The notes beneath the pieces were generated by a model. That model was not told the DNA's origin, searched no databases, and saw only the letters and a program-made list of their open reading frames with translations. Of a stretch of 51,232 nt of DNA, positions 24,691 through 33,167 are shown piece by piece. The stretch is from positions 1 through 51,232 of the IMG/VR virus record IMGVR_UViG_3300033143_001541. One strand, given 5' to 3'. A program made the translations under genes and the position numbers. This DNA is from a virus. The stretch's first letter is position 1. The number at the start of each line of letters is the position of its first letter.

Positions 24691-25610
24691 ACTTAAAAGA
24701 CTTAACACCAGCTTTAACAGCTAAGACGGTGAGCAAACAAATTAAAACTCAATTTGGAGCAAACTACAATGTAGAAAAACTTGGGCTTAGTGAAAGTGTT
24801 AAGCTTTTGAACAAGACAAACAATATGATTGTTGAGTTCAAGCACACAAGTAATTTACATGAAAGCGAAAATAACGCTTCTTACATGAAACTTATCATGG
24901 TAAATGAAGCAGCTTACAAACGTGCGGAAGAACTTACAGAAGCACCTAACCTACAGGGAACTGAAATGAATAACACTTACGTTAAGGCTCTGAAGATTGC
25001 GGCATTAGGCGGCCAATTATCAGAAGCACAACTTAAAGCACTACAAGTATCACAACCAATGCAACAAGTACTTGAAAGCCAAGAATCAGCACAACGTTTT
25101 ATGAAGAAGATTGTTGAAAACAAAAAAGCTAAACGAGCACTTAAAGAAAGTGAAATCGCAACAGCACAAACTACATTAGCAGCACAAGACATTGCTGATC
25201 AAATTCAAACAATGATTGAAAAGTTTGCAGATGTACGTTACAAAGAACTTCCAGCATTACAAGACAGCATACGTTCTTCACAAGGCGTAGAAGCAGCTGA
25301 ATCATTTAACTCAGTAGTACTTGCATCACTTGAAGGCTTAACATCAGCACTTGAATCTAGTAAGACAGACATCAACAACGCTGTATCAAGCTTAACAGGT
25401 GAAGAGATGCCAATGGGCGACGGCGACTTAGATTTAGACGCTGTTGAAGGCGGCGACGAAATGAATATGGACGACGAGCTAGACTTAGGCATGGGCGACA
25501 TGGGCATGGACGACGAAATGGGCATGGACGATATGGGTGGTGAAGATGACTTTGCTATGGACTTAGAAGCCGACGACGAAACTGTTGATTTAGGCCGAGC
25601 ACGTAGATAA
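24687..25610 (+). CDS. Helical protein with acidic Asp/Met/Gly tail, possible prohead core or scaffold
   Basis: 307 residues. From about 90 to 230 it is strongly helical and Gln/Ala/Glu rich (QALKALQ-type heptads such as SEAQLKALQVSQPMQQVLES). The last 65 residues are a repeat of Asp, Met and Gly (LGMGDMGMDDEMGMDDMG). Scaffold-like proteins of T4-like phages share this helical/acidic build. It contains several LxE or IxE sites suitable for the prohead protease. Scaffold function is inference. Confidence 0.65.
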   Translation: MNLKDLTPALTAKTVSKQIKTQFGANYNVEKLGLSESVKLLNKTNNMIVEFKHTSNLHESENNASYMKLIMVNEAAYKRAEELTEAPNLQGTEMNNTYVKALKIAALGGQLSEAQLKALQVSQPMQQVLESQESAQRFMKKIVENKKAKRALKESEIATAQTTLAAQDIADQIQTMIEKFADVRYKELPALQDSIRSSQGVEAAESFNSVVLASLEGLTSALESSKTDINNAVSSLTGEEMPMGDGDLDLDAVEGGDEMNMDDELDLGMGDMGMDDEMGMDDMGGEDDFAMDLEADDETVDLGRARR

Positions 25611-25621
25611 GGATAGCTACA

Positions 25622-25993
25622 ATGACTGATAAAATACTTACAGAAGCTTTCGATAAAATGAAAGAAATTGAAGAATCTGATGATCCGTTTTGCATAGGTG
25701 CAACTGGTGACACTGATAACACTACAGGGTACACAGCGGTTGAAGAAACTGTTGAAGAAGCTGTTGAAGATTGGGCACAACCTACATCATACGAAGTAAC
25801 AGATGATAATGGTCAACATTTTTCATTACACTACCAAGACGCAAACGGACAAGAGCAAGGCATCATTGAAGTAAATGGTGTTACAGTAGCTCATTTTATA
25901 GTAGGCGGAGCTGGAGCGCACAGTGTAAAAATTATCAATGACGATGCAGTAGTTAGCGCACTCGAATCACTAATTGTAACAGGCAACGAGTAA
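25622..25993 (+). CDS. Putative prohead-cargo protein, MTDKILTEAF type
   Basis: 123 residues. Begins MTDKILTEAFDKM, nearly identical to the start of the next gene product (MTDKILKEAFDRM), although the remainders differ. ILTE|A fits the gp21-type cleavage rule (hydrophobic-x-Glu). A beta-rich C-terminal part (QGIIEVNGVTVAHFIVGGAG) follows an acidic linker. Virion location is inferred from the shared N-terminus and cluster. Confidence 0.65.
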   Translation: MTDKILTEAFDKMKEIEESDDPFCIGATGDTDNTTGYTAVEETVEEAVEDWAQPTSYEVTDDNGQHFSLHYQDANGQEQGIIEVNGVTVAHFIVGGAGAHSVKIINDDAVVSALESLIVTGNE

Positions 25994-26379
25994 TGACTGA
26001 TAAGATTCTTAAAGAAGCATTTGATCGTATGATTGCTATTGAAGCAGAAGAAGATTCGTTTAATGCTGAAGATGAACAGATAGCAGCTATTGGGCAGCTA
26101 ATAGCTGATCGCACCGAAGATGAAAACTCTGTATCTAAACTTAGTACAGAAGCATTTATTGACATTGCTAATAGAATGGGATTATCATTGACACCAGAAA
26201 CACTTATGGATCTTGCACAAAGCGGCAAGATTGATTCAGTTATTAAAGATGTTAACCAGGACGAAGTACAGTTTAAAGGTCAGCAAGATATTGATGATGC
26301 AGTTATGTCAGTAGACAAAGCTAAACAAACAGTCGATAAGATGGCTAAGCGCAACGCCAAGAAAGGTATACACAAATGA
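25993..26379 (+). CDS. Putative prohead-cargo protein, MTDKILKEAF type
   Basis: 128 residues, acidic and helical. Its N-terminal 16 residues resemble those of the preceding protein, suggesting duplication or shared targeting peptide. The C-terminus is basic (DKMAKRNAKKGIHK). One-base overlap with the upstream gene and 4-base overlap with the next. No enzyme motif. Confidence 0.65.
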   Translation: MTDKILKEAFDRMIAIEAEEDSFNAEDEQIAAIGQLIADRTEDENSVSKLSTEAFIDIANRMGLSLTPETLMDLAQSGKIDSVIKDVNQDEVQFKGQQDIDDAVMSVDKAKQTVDKMAKRNAKKGIHK

Positions 26380-26600
26380 AAGAAACAGACCAGCTTAAAA
26401 AGTTAATGGAATCGTTTGATGCGTATCAGCCGGTATCAGAAGAAGTAGCGGAAGGAGCATTTAAATTAAAAGCAGTTCGAACAGCTGATGGTCCGGAATT
26501 AACAATATACCAAAGTGGTCATCCTATTGCAGTAATGGACGATTTAGACTTTGAAGAATTAATGATGCAGTACGTCAAGGCTAAAAAAGATTTTTACTAA
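26376..26600 (+). CDS. Small acidic protein, possible head cargo
   Basis: 74 residues. N-terminus MKETDQLKKLMESFDAYQPV carries an LME|S site near residue 12, weaker than its neighbours. The C-terminal 45 residues form a small beta-alpha unit (LTIYQSGHPIAVMDDLDFEE). Both ends overlap neighbours. Unknown role. Confidence 0.6.
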   Translation: MKETDQLKKLMESFDAYQPVSEEVAEGAFKLKAVRTADGPELTIYQSGHPIAVMDDLDFEELMMQYVKAKKDFY

Positions 26601-26821
26601 TGGACGAATTAGACTTCATTAAAAAACACTTACCTGTTACCGAAGCAAGAAACTTATCACCACTTGATCATGCTATTAGATTAGGTGTAATGTCCATTAA
26701 AGATTCTAAGCGTGTACTAGAAGTACTACGCGAAACAGCCACTCCAGAATTAGTGCAGTTAATCGACGAGCACATGAAAGAGTTACACGAATACACAATA
26801 GCACTAAGCAAGATTAAATAA
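26600..26821 (+). CDS. Small helical protein, possible head cargo
   Basis: 73 residues, all helical by composition, beginning MDELDFIKKHLPVTEARNLS with a VTE|A site at residue 15. The rest (DHAIRLGVMSIKDSKRVLEV) has no recognised family. It abuts the next gene exactly and overlaps the previous stop by one base. Confidence 0.6.
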   Translation: MDELDFIKKHLPVTEARNLSPLDHAIRLGVMSIKDSKRVLEVLRETATPELVQLIDEHMKELHEYTIALSKIK

Positions 26822-27406
26822 ATGAAAGCTTCAGAGTTCATAACAGAAGCTCTAACTTCCCCTTATAAAGTTAACTTCCACAACAGTGTAACATGGCCAG
26901 CAACTGAAGGCGGCAGAGACCGTGTTGGCGTTGATGCTGAATTCAGAACAGATGCAGGTATTAATTACAGTATTATTGGCTACCGAATCGGCCAGACCAA
27001 ACCAGAACGCGATAAAAGAAAAGCAGACGCAGAAGCTAAACGTAAACGCGCAGAAGCCGGCGAACGTGTACTTATGATTCCGGCTAATCCACGTTACGGT
27101 GGTATATGGGAAATACATTTCAGTCAAGAATCTGAAGACCGTAACTACGAAAAATCCAAGTCCGGACTAACAGGTACGGGTGATGAGTTTAGAATATTTG
27201 CAACAGTGTTTCACGTTATTGAAAGAATTGCATCGGTTTATAAACCAAAAATAATTAGCATTAAAGCAGCGCACGAAAGCACTAGAGTAAAACTGTACGA
27301 AAGAATGGCAAAGAAGTACGCAAGTAAAATAGGCTACACTTATGTTAAGACTACTATGCAAAGTGATGGCGCAAGAATAGAGTTAAGACGTAATGAAAGC
27401 AAGTGA
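26822..27406 (+). CDS. Internal-protein-like paralogue A (MKASEFITEA)
   Basis: 194 residues starting MKASEFITEALT, the best match in the window to the T4 capsid-targeting peptide. It is a tandem paralogue of the next gene: both contain RYGGIWEIHF, SGDEFR-type plus FATV, ISIKAA/ISIKSA and a C-terminal LYERMAKKYASKIGY/LYKRLADRFAGQVGY segment. The same fold occurs in many phages without known function; a GNAT-like or other small transferase fold is conceivable. A basic middle (RDKRKADAEAKRKRAEAGER) could bind DNA. Confidence 0.7.
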   Translation: MKASEFITEALTSPYKVNFHNSVTWPATEGGRDRVGVDAEFRTDAGINYSIIGYRIGQTKPERDKRKADAEAKRKRAEAGERVLMIPANPRYGGIWEIHFSQESEDRNYEKSKSGLTGTGDEFRIFATVFHVIERIASVYKPKIISIKAAHESTRVKLYERMAKKYASKIGYTYVKTTMQSDGARIELRRNESK

Positions 27407-27956
27407 GTTCATAACAGAAGCAGTTACTAATCCTTACCCTTACGATTACAACAATTACGTACAGTACAAGACAGATAGAAAACGCAAGCAGAAGGGCATA
27501 ACAGGCCGCTTCACCACAGCTACAGGTGCGAAGTACTTAGTTAAAGGTATACACAACGGTCAGACTAAAGCTGAACGTGACGAAGATGCCGCGTACATTG
27601 CAGCAATTAAAAAAAGACGTGCAGCAGGCGAGCCAGACGAAATTAACTTAGCTGGTGCACAAGATGAACGCTACGGTGGTATATGGGAAATACACTTTGA
27701 CAAGATAGAACAAGATGAAGAGCTTGATCCATTCGGTAATGAATTACAGTACAAATCAGAGCTAACAAAAAGTGGTGATGAGTTTAGAGTATTTGCAACA
27801 GTACTAGAAATAATTAAACGCACTATAGGCGAGTTCAAACCTGAGTACATTAGTATTAAGTCGGCAAACGCAGAAGGCAAACGCGCATCACTGTATAAAC
27901 GTTTAGCAGATCGCTTTGCAGGACAAGTTGGTTACGCATTGACAAGTAACATTTAG
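27393..27956 (+). CDS. Internal-protein-like paralogue B (MKASEFITEA)
   Basis: 187 residues with the same first ten residues as paralogue A and the shared blocks listed there. It overlaps A by 14 bases. Differences centre on residues 15-110, so the targeting peptide and the C-terminal fold are the conserved parts. The promoter of the next gene lies across its end. Confidence 0.7.
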   Translation: MKASEFITEAVTNPYPYDYNNYVQYKTDRKRKQKGITGRFTTATGAKYLVKGIHNGQTKAERDEDAAYIAAIKKRRAAGEPDEINLAGAQDERYGGIWEIHFDKIEQDEELDPFGNELQYKSELTKSGDEFRVFATVLEIIKRTIGEFKPEYISIKSANAEGKRASLYKRLADRFAGQVGYALTSNI

Positions 27957-27967
27957 TCTGCTATACT
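27939..27967 (+). promoter_or_regulatory. Sigma70-like promoter with leaderless geometry for nuclease gene
   Basis: TTGACA (27939-27944), 17 bp, TATACT (27962-27967). The next ATG begins 7 nt after the -10 box, and no ribosome site is present. Confidence 0.72.
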
Positions 27968-27973
27968 TACTAA

Positions 27974-28660
27974 ATGATTACACAAAAATTTGAATATAAA
28001 AAACTAAAAAGACAAAACGTAAACGGCAAAAGACATTACCTATTAGAAGGTAGCACAGAATACTCACCTATGCCGTCTGTCACAACAGTACTAGACAGAA
28101 CAAAACCCCAAGCAGATAGAGACGCACTAGCACAGTGGAAGAAGAACGTAGGCAAAGCTAACGCCCAAGCAATCACCACAGAAGCATCTGGTCGCGGTAC
28201 ACGTATGCACAAATACTTAGAAGATTATTGTTTAACAGATGAACTAAGAAAAGCTGGCACAAATCCGTACTCGATCCAAGCAAGGAAAATGGCAGACATT
28301 ATTATCGACCGTGGTATGAGTAAAATGGATGAACTATGGGGAGTTGAAATCCCATTATGTCACCCTAACATTTACGCAGGCACTACTGATTTAGCTGGTG
28401 TACACGAAGGTGATGAAGCTATTGTTGATTTTAAGCAGACTAACAAGCCTAAAAAAGAAGAGTGGGTACAAGACTACTATTTGCAGTTAACAGCTTACGC
28501 AGAAGCACACAACGCCTTACACGGTACTAATATACGCAAAGGTGTCATAATGATGTGCTCTAAGGACTTCGAATACCAGGAATTTGTTATCAATTTAGAC
28601 GACTTTGATCATCACAGAAAACGCTGGTGGAAGAGAGTAGAAGAATACTTTGAAATGTAA
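27974..28660 (+). CDS. RecB-like PD-(D/E)XK exonuclease
   Basis: 228 residues. GRGTRMHKYLEDY (73-85) is the GxxxHxxxE motif of RecB/Cas4-type nucleases. The metal site is D139 (AGTTDLAGV) and D152-x-K154 (IVDFKQT), and QLTAYAEAHN is the QxxxY motif. No Cys cluster is present, so it is not a Cas4 Fe-S protein. It could process DNA ends during recombination or degrade host DNA. It is read from its own host-like promoter, unlike the late genes before it, and is likely an early gene. Confidence 0.85.
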   Translation: MITQKFEYKKLKRQNVNGKRHYLLEGSTEYSPMPSVTTVLDRTKPQADRDALAQWKKNVGKANAQAITTEASGRGTRMHKYLEDYCLTDELRKAGTNPYSIQARKMADIIIDRGMSKMDELWGVEIPLCHPNIYAGTTDLAGVHEGDEAIVDFKQTNKPKKEEWVQDYYLQLTAYAEAHNALHGTNIRKGVIMMCSKDFEYQEFVINLDDFDHHRKRWWKRVEEYFEM

Positions 28661-28664
28661 TTGC

Positions 28665-28672
28665 CATAAATA
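28665..28672 (+). promoter_or_regulatory. Late-type box CATAAATA before tailspike
   Basis: CATAAATA, 23 nt upstream of the ATG at 28696, with AGGAA as ribosome site between. Confidence 0.55.
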
Positions 28673-28695
28673 GTATTTAAATAGGAATACTTTAA

Positions 28696-30465
28696 ATGGC
28701 GATTTTACAACTTTCAAGAATAACACACCGCAAGGGTTTAAGTGAAAACTTACCACAACTAGCAGGCGCAGAATTGGGCTGGGTCTTAGACGATCGTAGA
28801 TTGTTTATCGGCAACGGCACAATAGAAGATGGTGCACCAATAATTGGTAACACTGAGATATTAACTGAACATAGTAATATCTTAGATATTGCAGCAACGT
28901 ACACATACAAAGGTACAGCAGCAGGTTACATTGTTAGTACTGGTGTGAACGACGAAGACATTGTACGTAGTCTACAAGATAAGTTTGACGAAGTAGCAAG
29001 TGTAAAAGACTTCGGTGCAGTAGGTGATGGCATCGCAGATGATACTGATGCTATTAACAGAGCACTGTTTGAATTATTTTGCCGTGAAACAAACACACGA
29101 GTAAGACGTAGTTTATATTTTCCAGCAGGAACATATAAGATTACAGACATAATTAAAATTCCGCCACATGCTAAAATATACGGCGAAGGCATGACAAGTT
29201 CTATTTTAAGCTACGAAGTAAAATCAGTACAAACATTCAGTGGTGAAGACGGTCCGAGTTATACACTTGATTCAGAAGCACTATCAGCATTAATTGATCA
29301 CACATTAGTTGTTAAGGTAGATGGTGTTAAGCAATTACTAGGAACAGACTACACATATAGCAGTCCGATAATTACATTTACAACAACATTATCACCAACC
29401 GCAGTAGTTACAGCTAACACACTAGCAACAGAAGTAATGACAACGTCAGACAACGAACATAAGATTGGTGCTAACATAGGTGGCGGTGCAGAATTGCCAA
29501 CAGGTATAGAAGTTAATAGTATAGCAGTGAACTCAACAGAAGACATTGATGTACTTGTACTCGACAGTGTTACTAATAGTATTTTTGATAGCATGACTTT
29601 AAACGGTGCGCATTTAGATGATGCCTTAAATGCAGGTAATGGATCATCGGCTATTAAAATAGCAGCAAGTGCGGCACCATGTAGCAACGTTACAATGAAT
29701 AAAGTACTTCTGTCAAACACAGGCTTTGCTATAACAGTAGCAGACGAAGCACGTGGTATTATATTTGAAAACGGTAGCATGAACCAGCACTTCAAAGGTG
29801 CGGTAGTAGGTGGAGTACTAGGCGACACTGGTCCGACTGGTGTAGTTATTACACGTACTATAATGGACAACATTGCAGGCGAAGGTATTTTGTTTGACGA
29901 TGCACCACTTAACATATCAGCGTATAATATATTTTATAACGTAGGTAATAGTTTTGATGATAGCGGATCACTTACAGCACCAACAGCACCAATTGTACAC
30001 ATGCAAGGTGAGAACAGTGTTAGCATAGGTGATTTGTTTTTACGCAGCGATGAACAAGTAGAAGCTAAACCACAATTTCCAAGAGTCCTTTTAGAAGGTA
30101 ACGGTGGTATTGCATTTGAAGGTTCACGTGCAATTAAATTAGGTTCATACGAACGGGCAGTAGGACTAGAAGCAACGTTACTAAACAATACAACAGGTGG
30201 GCAAGTATTTGAACTTACTAGTACACTTGAAAACTCATTTAAAGTTGATTACACTATTAAGCGTAACAATGAAACTAGAATGGGATTTATATATGTTTCA
30301 AACAACAGCAGTTCAGTGACATTTAACGATGAATATACTGAAACGGCAGACTTAGGTGTCCAGCTTGATGTAGTGGACGGAACAGGTGCTAACTCAGCAT
30401 TAGAATTTACAACAACAAGCGGAACAGATGCAACTATTAGTTACTCAGTAGCAAGACTGGATTAA
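28696..30465 (+). CDS. Tailspike/tail fibre with pectate-lyase beta-helix
   Basis: 589 residues. The N-terminal module (RKGLSENLPQLAGAELGWVL, DDRRLFIGNG) is the usual phage fibre attachment domain. VKDFGAVGDGIADDTDAINR (from about residue 108) is the hallmark start of pectate-lyase-3/GH28-like right-handed beta-helices of polysaccharide-cutting spikes, followed by FPAGTYKI. Parallel-helix repeats run to about 470. The C-terminus is beta-rich. It probably recognises or cleaves host surface glycans; catalytic residues cannot be assigned by eye. Confidence 0.88.
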   Translation: MAILQLSRITHRKGLSENLPQLAGAELGWVLDDRRLFIGNGTIEDGAPIIGNTEILTEHSNILDIAATYTYKGTAAGYIVSTGVNDEDIVRSLQDKFDEVASVKDFGAVGDGIADDTDAINRALFELFCRETNTRVRRSLYFPAGTYKITDIIKIPPHAKIYGEGMTSSILSYEVKSVQTFSGEDGPSYTLDSEALSALIDHTLVVKVDGVKQLLGTDYTYSSPIITFTTTLSPTAVVTANTLATEVMTTSDNEHKIGANIGGGAELPTGIEVNSIAVNSTEDIDVLVLDSVTNSIFDSMTLNGAHLDDALNAGNGSSAIKIAASAAPCSNVTMNKVLLSNTGFAITVADEARGIIFENGSMNQHFKGAVVGGVLGDTGPTGVVITRTIMDNIAGEGILFDDAPLNISAYNIFYNVGNSFDDSGSLTAPTAPIVHMQGENSVSIGDLFLRSDEQVEAKPQFPRVLLEGNGGIAFEGSRAIKLGSYERAVGLEATLLNNTTGGQVFELTSTLENSFKVDYTIKRNNETRMGFIYVSNNSSSVTFNDEYTETADLGVQLDVVDGTGANSALEFTTTSGTDATISYSVARLD

Positions 30466-30466
30466 T

Positions 30467-30889
30467 ATGTGGGAAAACAGATACGAGCACTTGCTCATTG
30501 AATGGGCAGGTCTTCGCACACAAGTAAAAGATTTACCAATTAACGAAGCACTCCATGAAGTACACGATTGGTGGCAAAAAGCACCTATGGTGAATCATAC
30601 AATTTATATAAACGATCAAGAAAATTGGCCATTGCCGTGGGATCTTTTAACAGAAAACGGCTATTGTGATGTTGCAAAGTGCTTAGGAATAGTGTATACT
30701 TTACTCTTAATTGAACATGAAGACATAAACTCTTTGCACATTGCACAAACTGATAACTATATATTAGTACAAGTTAACAATGGTGAATACACGTTAAACG
30801 ATCAACCTGGCTATATTACAGCCGATCAAAACGACCTTCATGTAAAGTATTCCGTAGACTGCGAATACTTAAAAGAAAGACTAAAATAA
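30467..30889 (+). CDS. Conserved-looking protein of unknown role
   Basis: 140 residues, rich in Trp and acidic residues (WENRYEHLLIEWAGLRTQVK, NWPLPWDLLTENGYCDVAKC, LHIAQTDNYILVQVNNGEYT). The pattern WPL-PWDLL...YCD-AK-LG...Y.L...N recalls a conserved T4-phage protein family of unknown function. It lies one base after the tailspike stop and 13 bases before nrdA. Confidence 0.7.
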   Translation: MWENRYEHLLIEWAGLRTQVKDLPINEALHEVHDWWQKAPMVNHTIYINDQENWPLPWDLLTENGYCDVAKCLGIVYTLLLIEHEDINSLHIAQTDNYILVQVNNGEYTLNDQPGYITADQNDLHVKYSVDCEYLKERLK

Positions 30890-30902
30890 TAAGAGGATCT
30901 CA

Positions 30903-33167
30903 ATGAGCGAGATTTTAGTGACCAAACGGAATGGTCAAGTTGAACCACTCGATATAGAAAAGTTACACAAAGTAGTTATTTGGGCAACAGAAAACTCAAC
31001 AGGCACATCAGCAAGTGAAGTTGAATTAAAAAGTCATATACAATTCTATAACAAAATCAAAACAACTGACATACAAGAAACACTTATAAAGTCAGCAGCT
31101 GATTTAATATCAGAAGAAACATCCAACTATCAATACGTAGCAGGACGACTGATAACATATCACTTACGCAAGCAAGTATACGGATCATTCAATCCATGGC
31201 ACATTCGAGACTTAGTTAAGCAAAATACTAAGCTCGGGTTATATGATGAACATCTACTAGACTCGTATAGTCCTGCGGAATGGGATACAATTAATAACTT
31301 CATTAAGCATGATCGCGATGAGCATTTAACGTATGCAGCAATGGAACAAATGCGCGGCAAGTACCTAGTACAAAATCGTGTTACTAACCAAATTTATGAA
31401 ACACCACAGATTGCATACGCTCTAATAGCAGTATCTTTATTCGCACACTATCCAAATGAAGTACGTCTGCATTGGGCTAAGGAATACTACAACGCAATCA
31501 GTACACATCAGTTTAGTTTACCTACGCCAGTTATGGCAGGTGTCAGAACATCGCAACGTCAGTTTAGCTCATGTGTGTTAATCGATAGTGACGATAGCTT
31601 AGACAGCATTAACGCAACAGCATCATCTATTGTTAAGTACGTGTCACAACGTGCTGGTATTGGAATTAACGCAGGTAAGATACGTGCATTGGGTTCACCT
31701 ATACGTGGTGGCGATGCATATCACACAGGTATGATTCCATTCTTTAAGTACTTTGAAAGTGCAGTTAACTCTTGCAGTCAAGGCGGAATACGCAAGGGTT
31801 CAGCAACAGTTTATTACCCAGTCTGGCATTTAGAAGTTGAAGACTTACTTGTACTTAAGAATAATAAAGGCATTGATGAAAACAGAGTGCGTAACATGGA
31901 TTACGCAGTGCAGTTTAATAAGTTAATGTACGAACGTTTAATAACTGGTGGCGATATTACATTGTTTAGCCCAAGTGACGTTCCTGGCCTGTACGATGCT
32001 TTCTTTAACGATCAAGATAAATTTAAAGAGCTGTACGAAACGGCTGAACGTAGCACAAAGTTACGTAAGAAGAAGGTTCCAGCAATTGAACTGTTTACAC
32101 AGTTTATGCAGGAGCGTAAAGATACCGGCCGCATCTACTTAATGAACGTTGACCATTGTAATACACATAGTTCTTTTAAAGAAGATGTTGCACCAATTCA
32201 AATGTCTAACTTATGCTTAGAGATAACGTTGCCTACAAAGCCGTTAGAGCATATATCAGATGAAGAAGGTGAAATAGCTTTGTGTACGCTTAGTGCCATT
32301 AACTGGGGTTCCTTTAAGAAACCAGAAGATATGGAAAAGGCATGCACACTTGCGGTACGTGGTCTTGACGCTTTACTTAGTTACCAAAACTATCCTGTAA
32401 TTGCAGCACAGTTAGGAACAGAAAAACGTAGACCCTTAGGCATTGGCATAATTAACTTTGCGTACTGGCTAGCTAAACACGATGTGAAGTACAGTGATGA
32501 TAGTGCATTAGAACTTGTTGACACCTGGGCACAGCATTGGTCTTATTACTTAATCAAGGCAAGTGCAGACTTAGCTAAAGACTTTGGCGCGTGTCCGGGC
32601 AACGACGAAACAAAGTACAGTGATGGTATATTACCAATTGACACTTACAAGAAAGAAGTTGATCAACTTGTTAAACACAAGAACAAGATGGATTGGAAAG
32701 GCTTGCGTAAACAGTTAAAAGAAACAGGTATTAGAAATAGTACTGTAATGGCACTTATGCCAGCTGAAACTTCAGCCCAAATAGCAAACGCAACAAACGG
32801 TATTGAGCCACCACGTAGTTATGTTTCTATTAAGCAAAGTAAAGATGGAGTGCTTACACAAGTTATTCCTGAGTACAGACGCTTAAAGAACAAGTACGAA
32901 TTACTATGGGATCAGAAGTCACCACAAGGGTATTTAAAGATAGTTGCTGTATTACAGAAGTACATTGATCAAACGATTAGTGCAAACACTTCTTACAATC
33001 CACAACACTTTGAAGATGAACAAATACCAATGAGTACATTGTTAGAAGATATGTTAGTAGCTTACAAATATGGCGTCAAAACCCTCTACTACTTAAACAC
33101 TTACGATGGACAAGGAGAAATAGATGTTACAGATACAGATGAAATTTGCGAGACGTGTGCGATATGA
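30903..33167 (+). CDS. nrdA: Class Ia ribonucleotide reductase alpha subunit
   Basis: Reduces ribonucleoside diphosphates to deoxyribonucleotides with NrdB. 754 residues, as usual for NrdA. An ATP-cone is at the N-terminus (MSEILVTKRNGQVEPLDIEK). The catalytic parts include FSSCVLIDSDDSL with the active-site Cys, SNLCLEITLP with the Cys-Glu pair, and ETSAQIANATNGIEPPRSYV near the end. The C-terminal CETCAI is the redox Cys pair served by glutaredoxin. AGAGG is a good ribosome site. First gene of the nrdA-nrdB-oxygenase-grx operon. Confidence 0.97.
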   Translation: MSEILVTKRNGQVEPLDIEKLHKVVIWATENSTGTSASEVELKSHIQFYNKIKTTDIQETLIKSAADLISEETSNYQYVAGRLITYHLRKQVYGSFNPWHIRDLVKQNTKLGLYDEHLLDSYSPAEWDTINNFIKHDRDEHLTYAAMEQMRGKYLVQNRVTNQIYETPQIAYALIAVSLFAHYPNEVRLHWAKEYYNAISTHQFSLPTPVMAGVRTSQRQFSSCVLIDSDDSLDSINATASSIVKYVSQRAGIGINAGKIRALGSPIRGGDAYHTGMIPFFKYFESAVNSCSQGGIRKGSATVYYPVWHLEVEDLLVLKNNKGIDENRVRNMDYAVQFNKLMYERLITGGDITLFSPSDVPGLYDAFFNDQDKFKELYETAERSTKLRKKKVPAIELFTQFMQERKDTGRIYLMNVDHCNTHSSFKEDVAPIQMSNLCLEITLPTKPLEHISDEEGEIALCTLSAINWGSFKKPEDMEKACTLAVRGLDALLSYQNYPVIAAQLGTEKRRPLGIGIINFAYWLAKHDVKYSDDSALELVDTWAQHWSYYLIKASADLAKDFGACPGNDETKYSDGILPIDTYKKEVDQLVKHKNKMDWKGLRKQLKETGIRNSTVMALMPAETSAQIANATNGIEPPRSYVSIKQSKDGVLTQVIPEYRRLKNKYELLWDQKSPQGYLKIVAVLQKYIDQTISANTSYNPQHFEDEQIPMSTLLEDMLVAYKYGVKTLYYLNTYDGQGEIDVTDTDEICETCAI

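Noticed and set aside
29349-29915. 188-residue minus-strand open frame
   Set aside because: Antisense to the tailspike beta-helix, low-complexity Ser/Thr/Val composition, no start signals.
33146-33163. TTG start for nrdB
   Set aside because: ATG 33164 overlaps the nrdA stop as ATGA and fits NrdB; the TTG adds six residues with no support.
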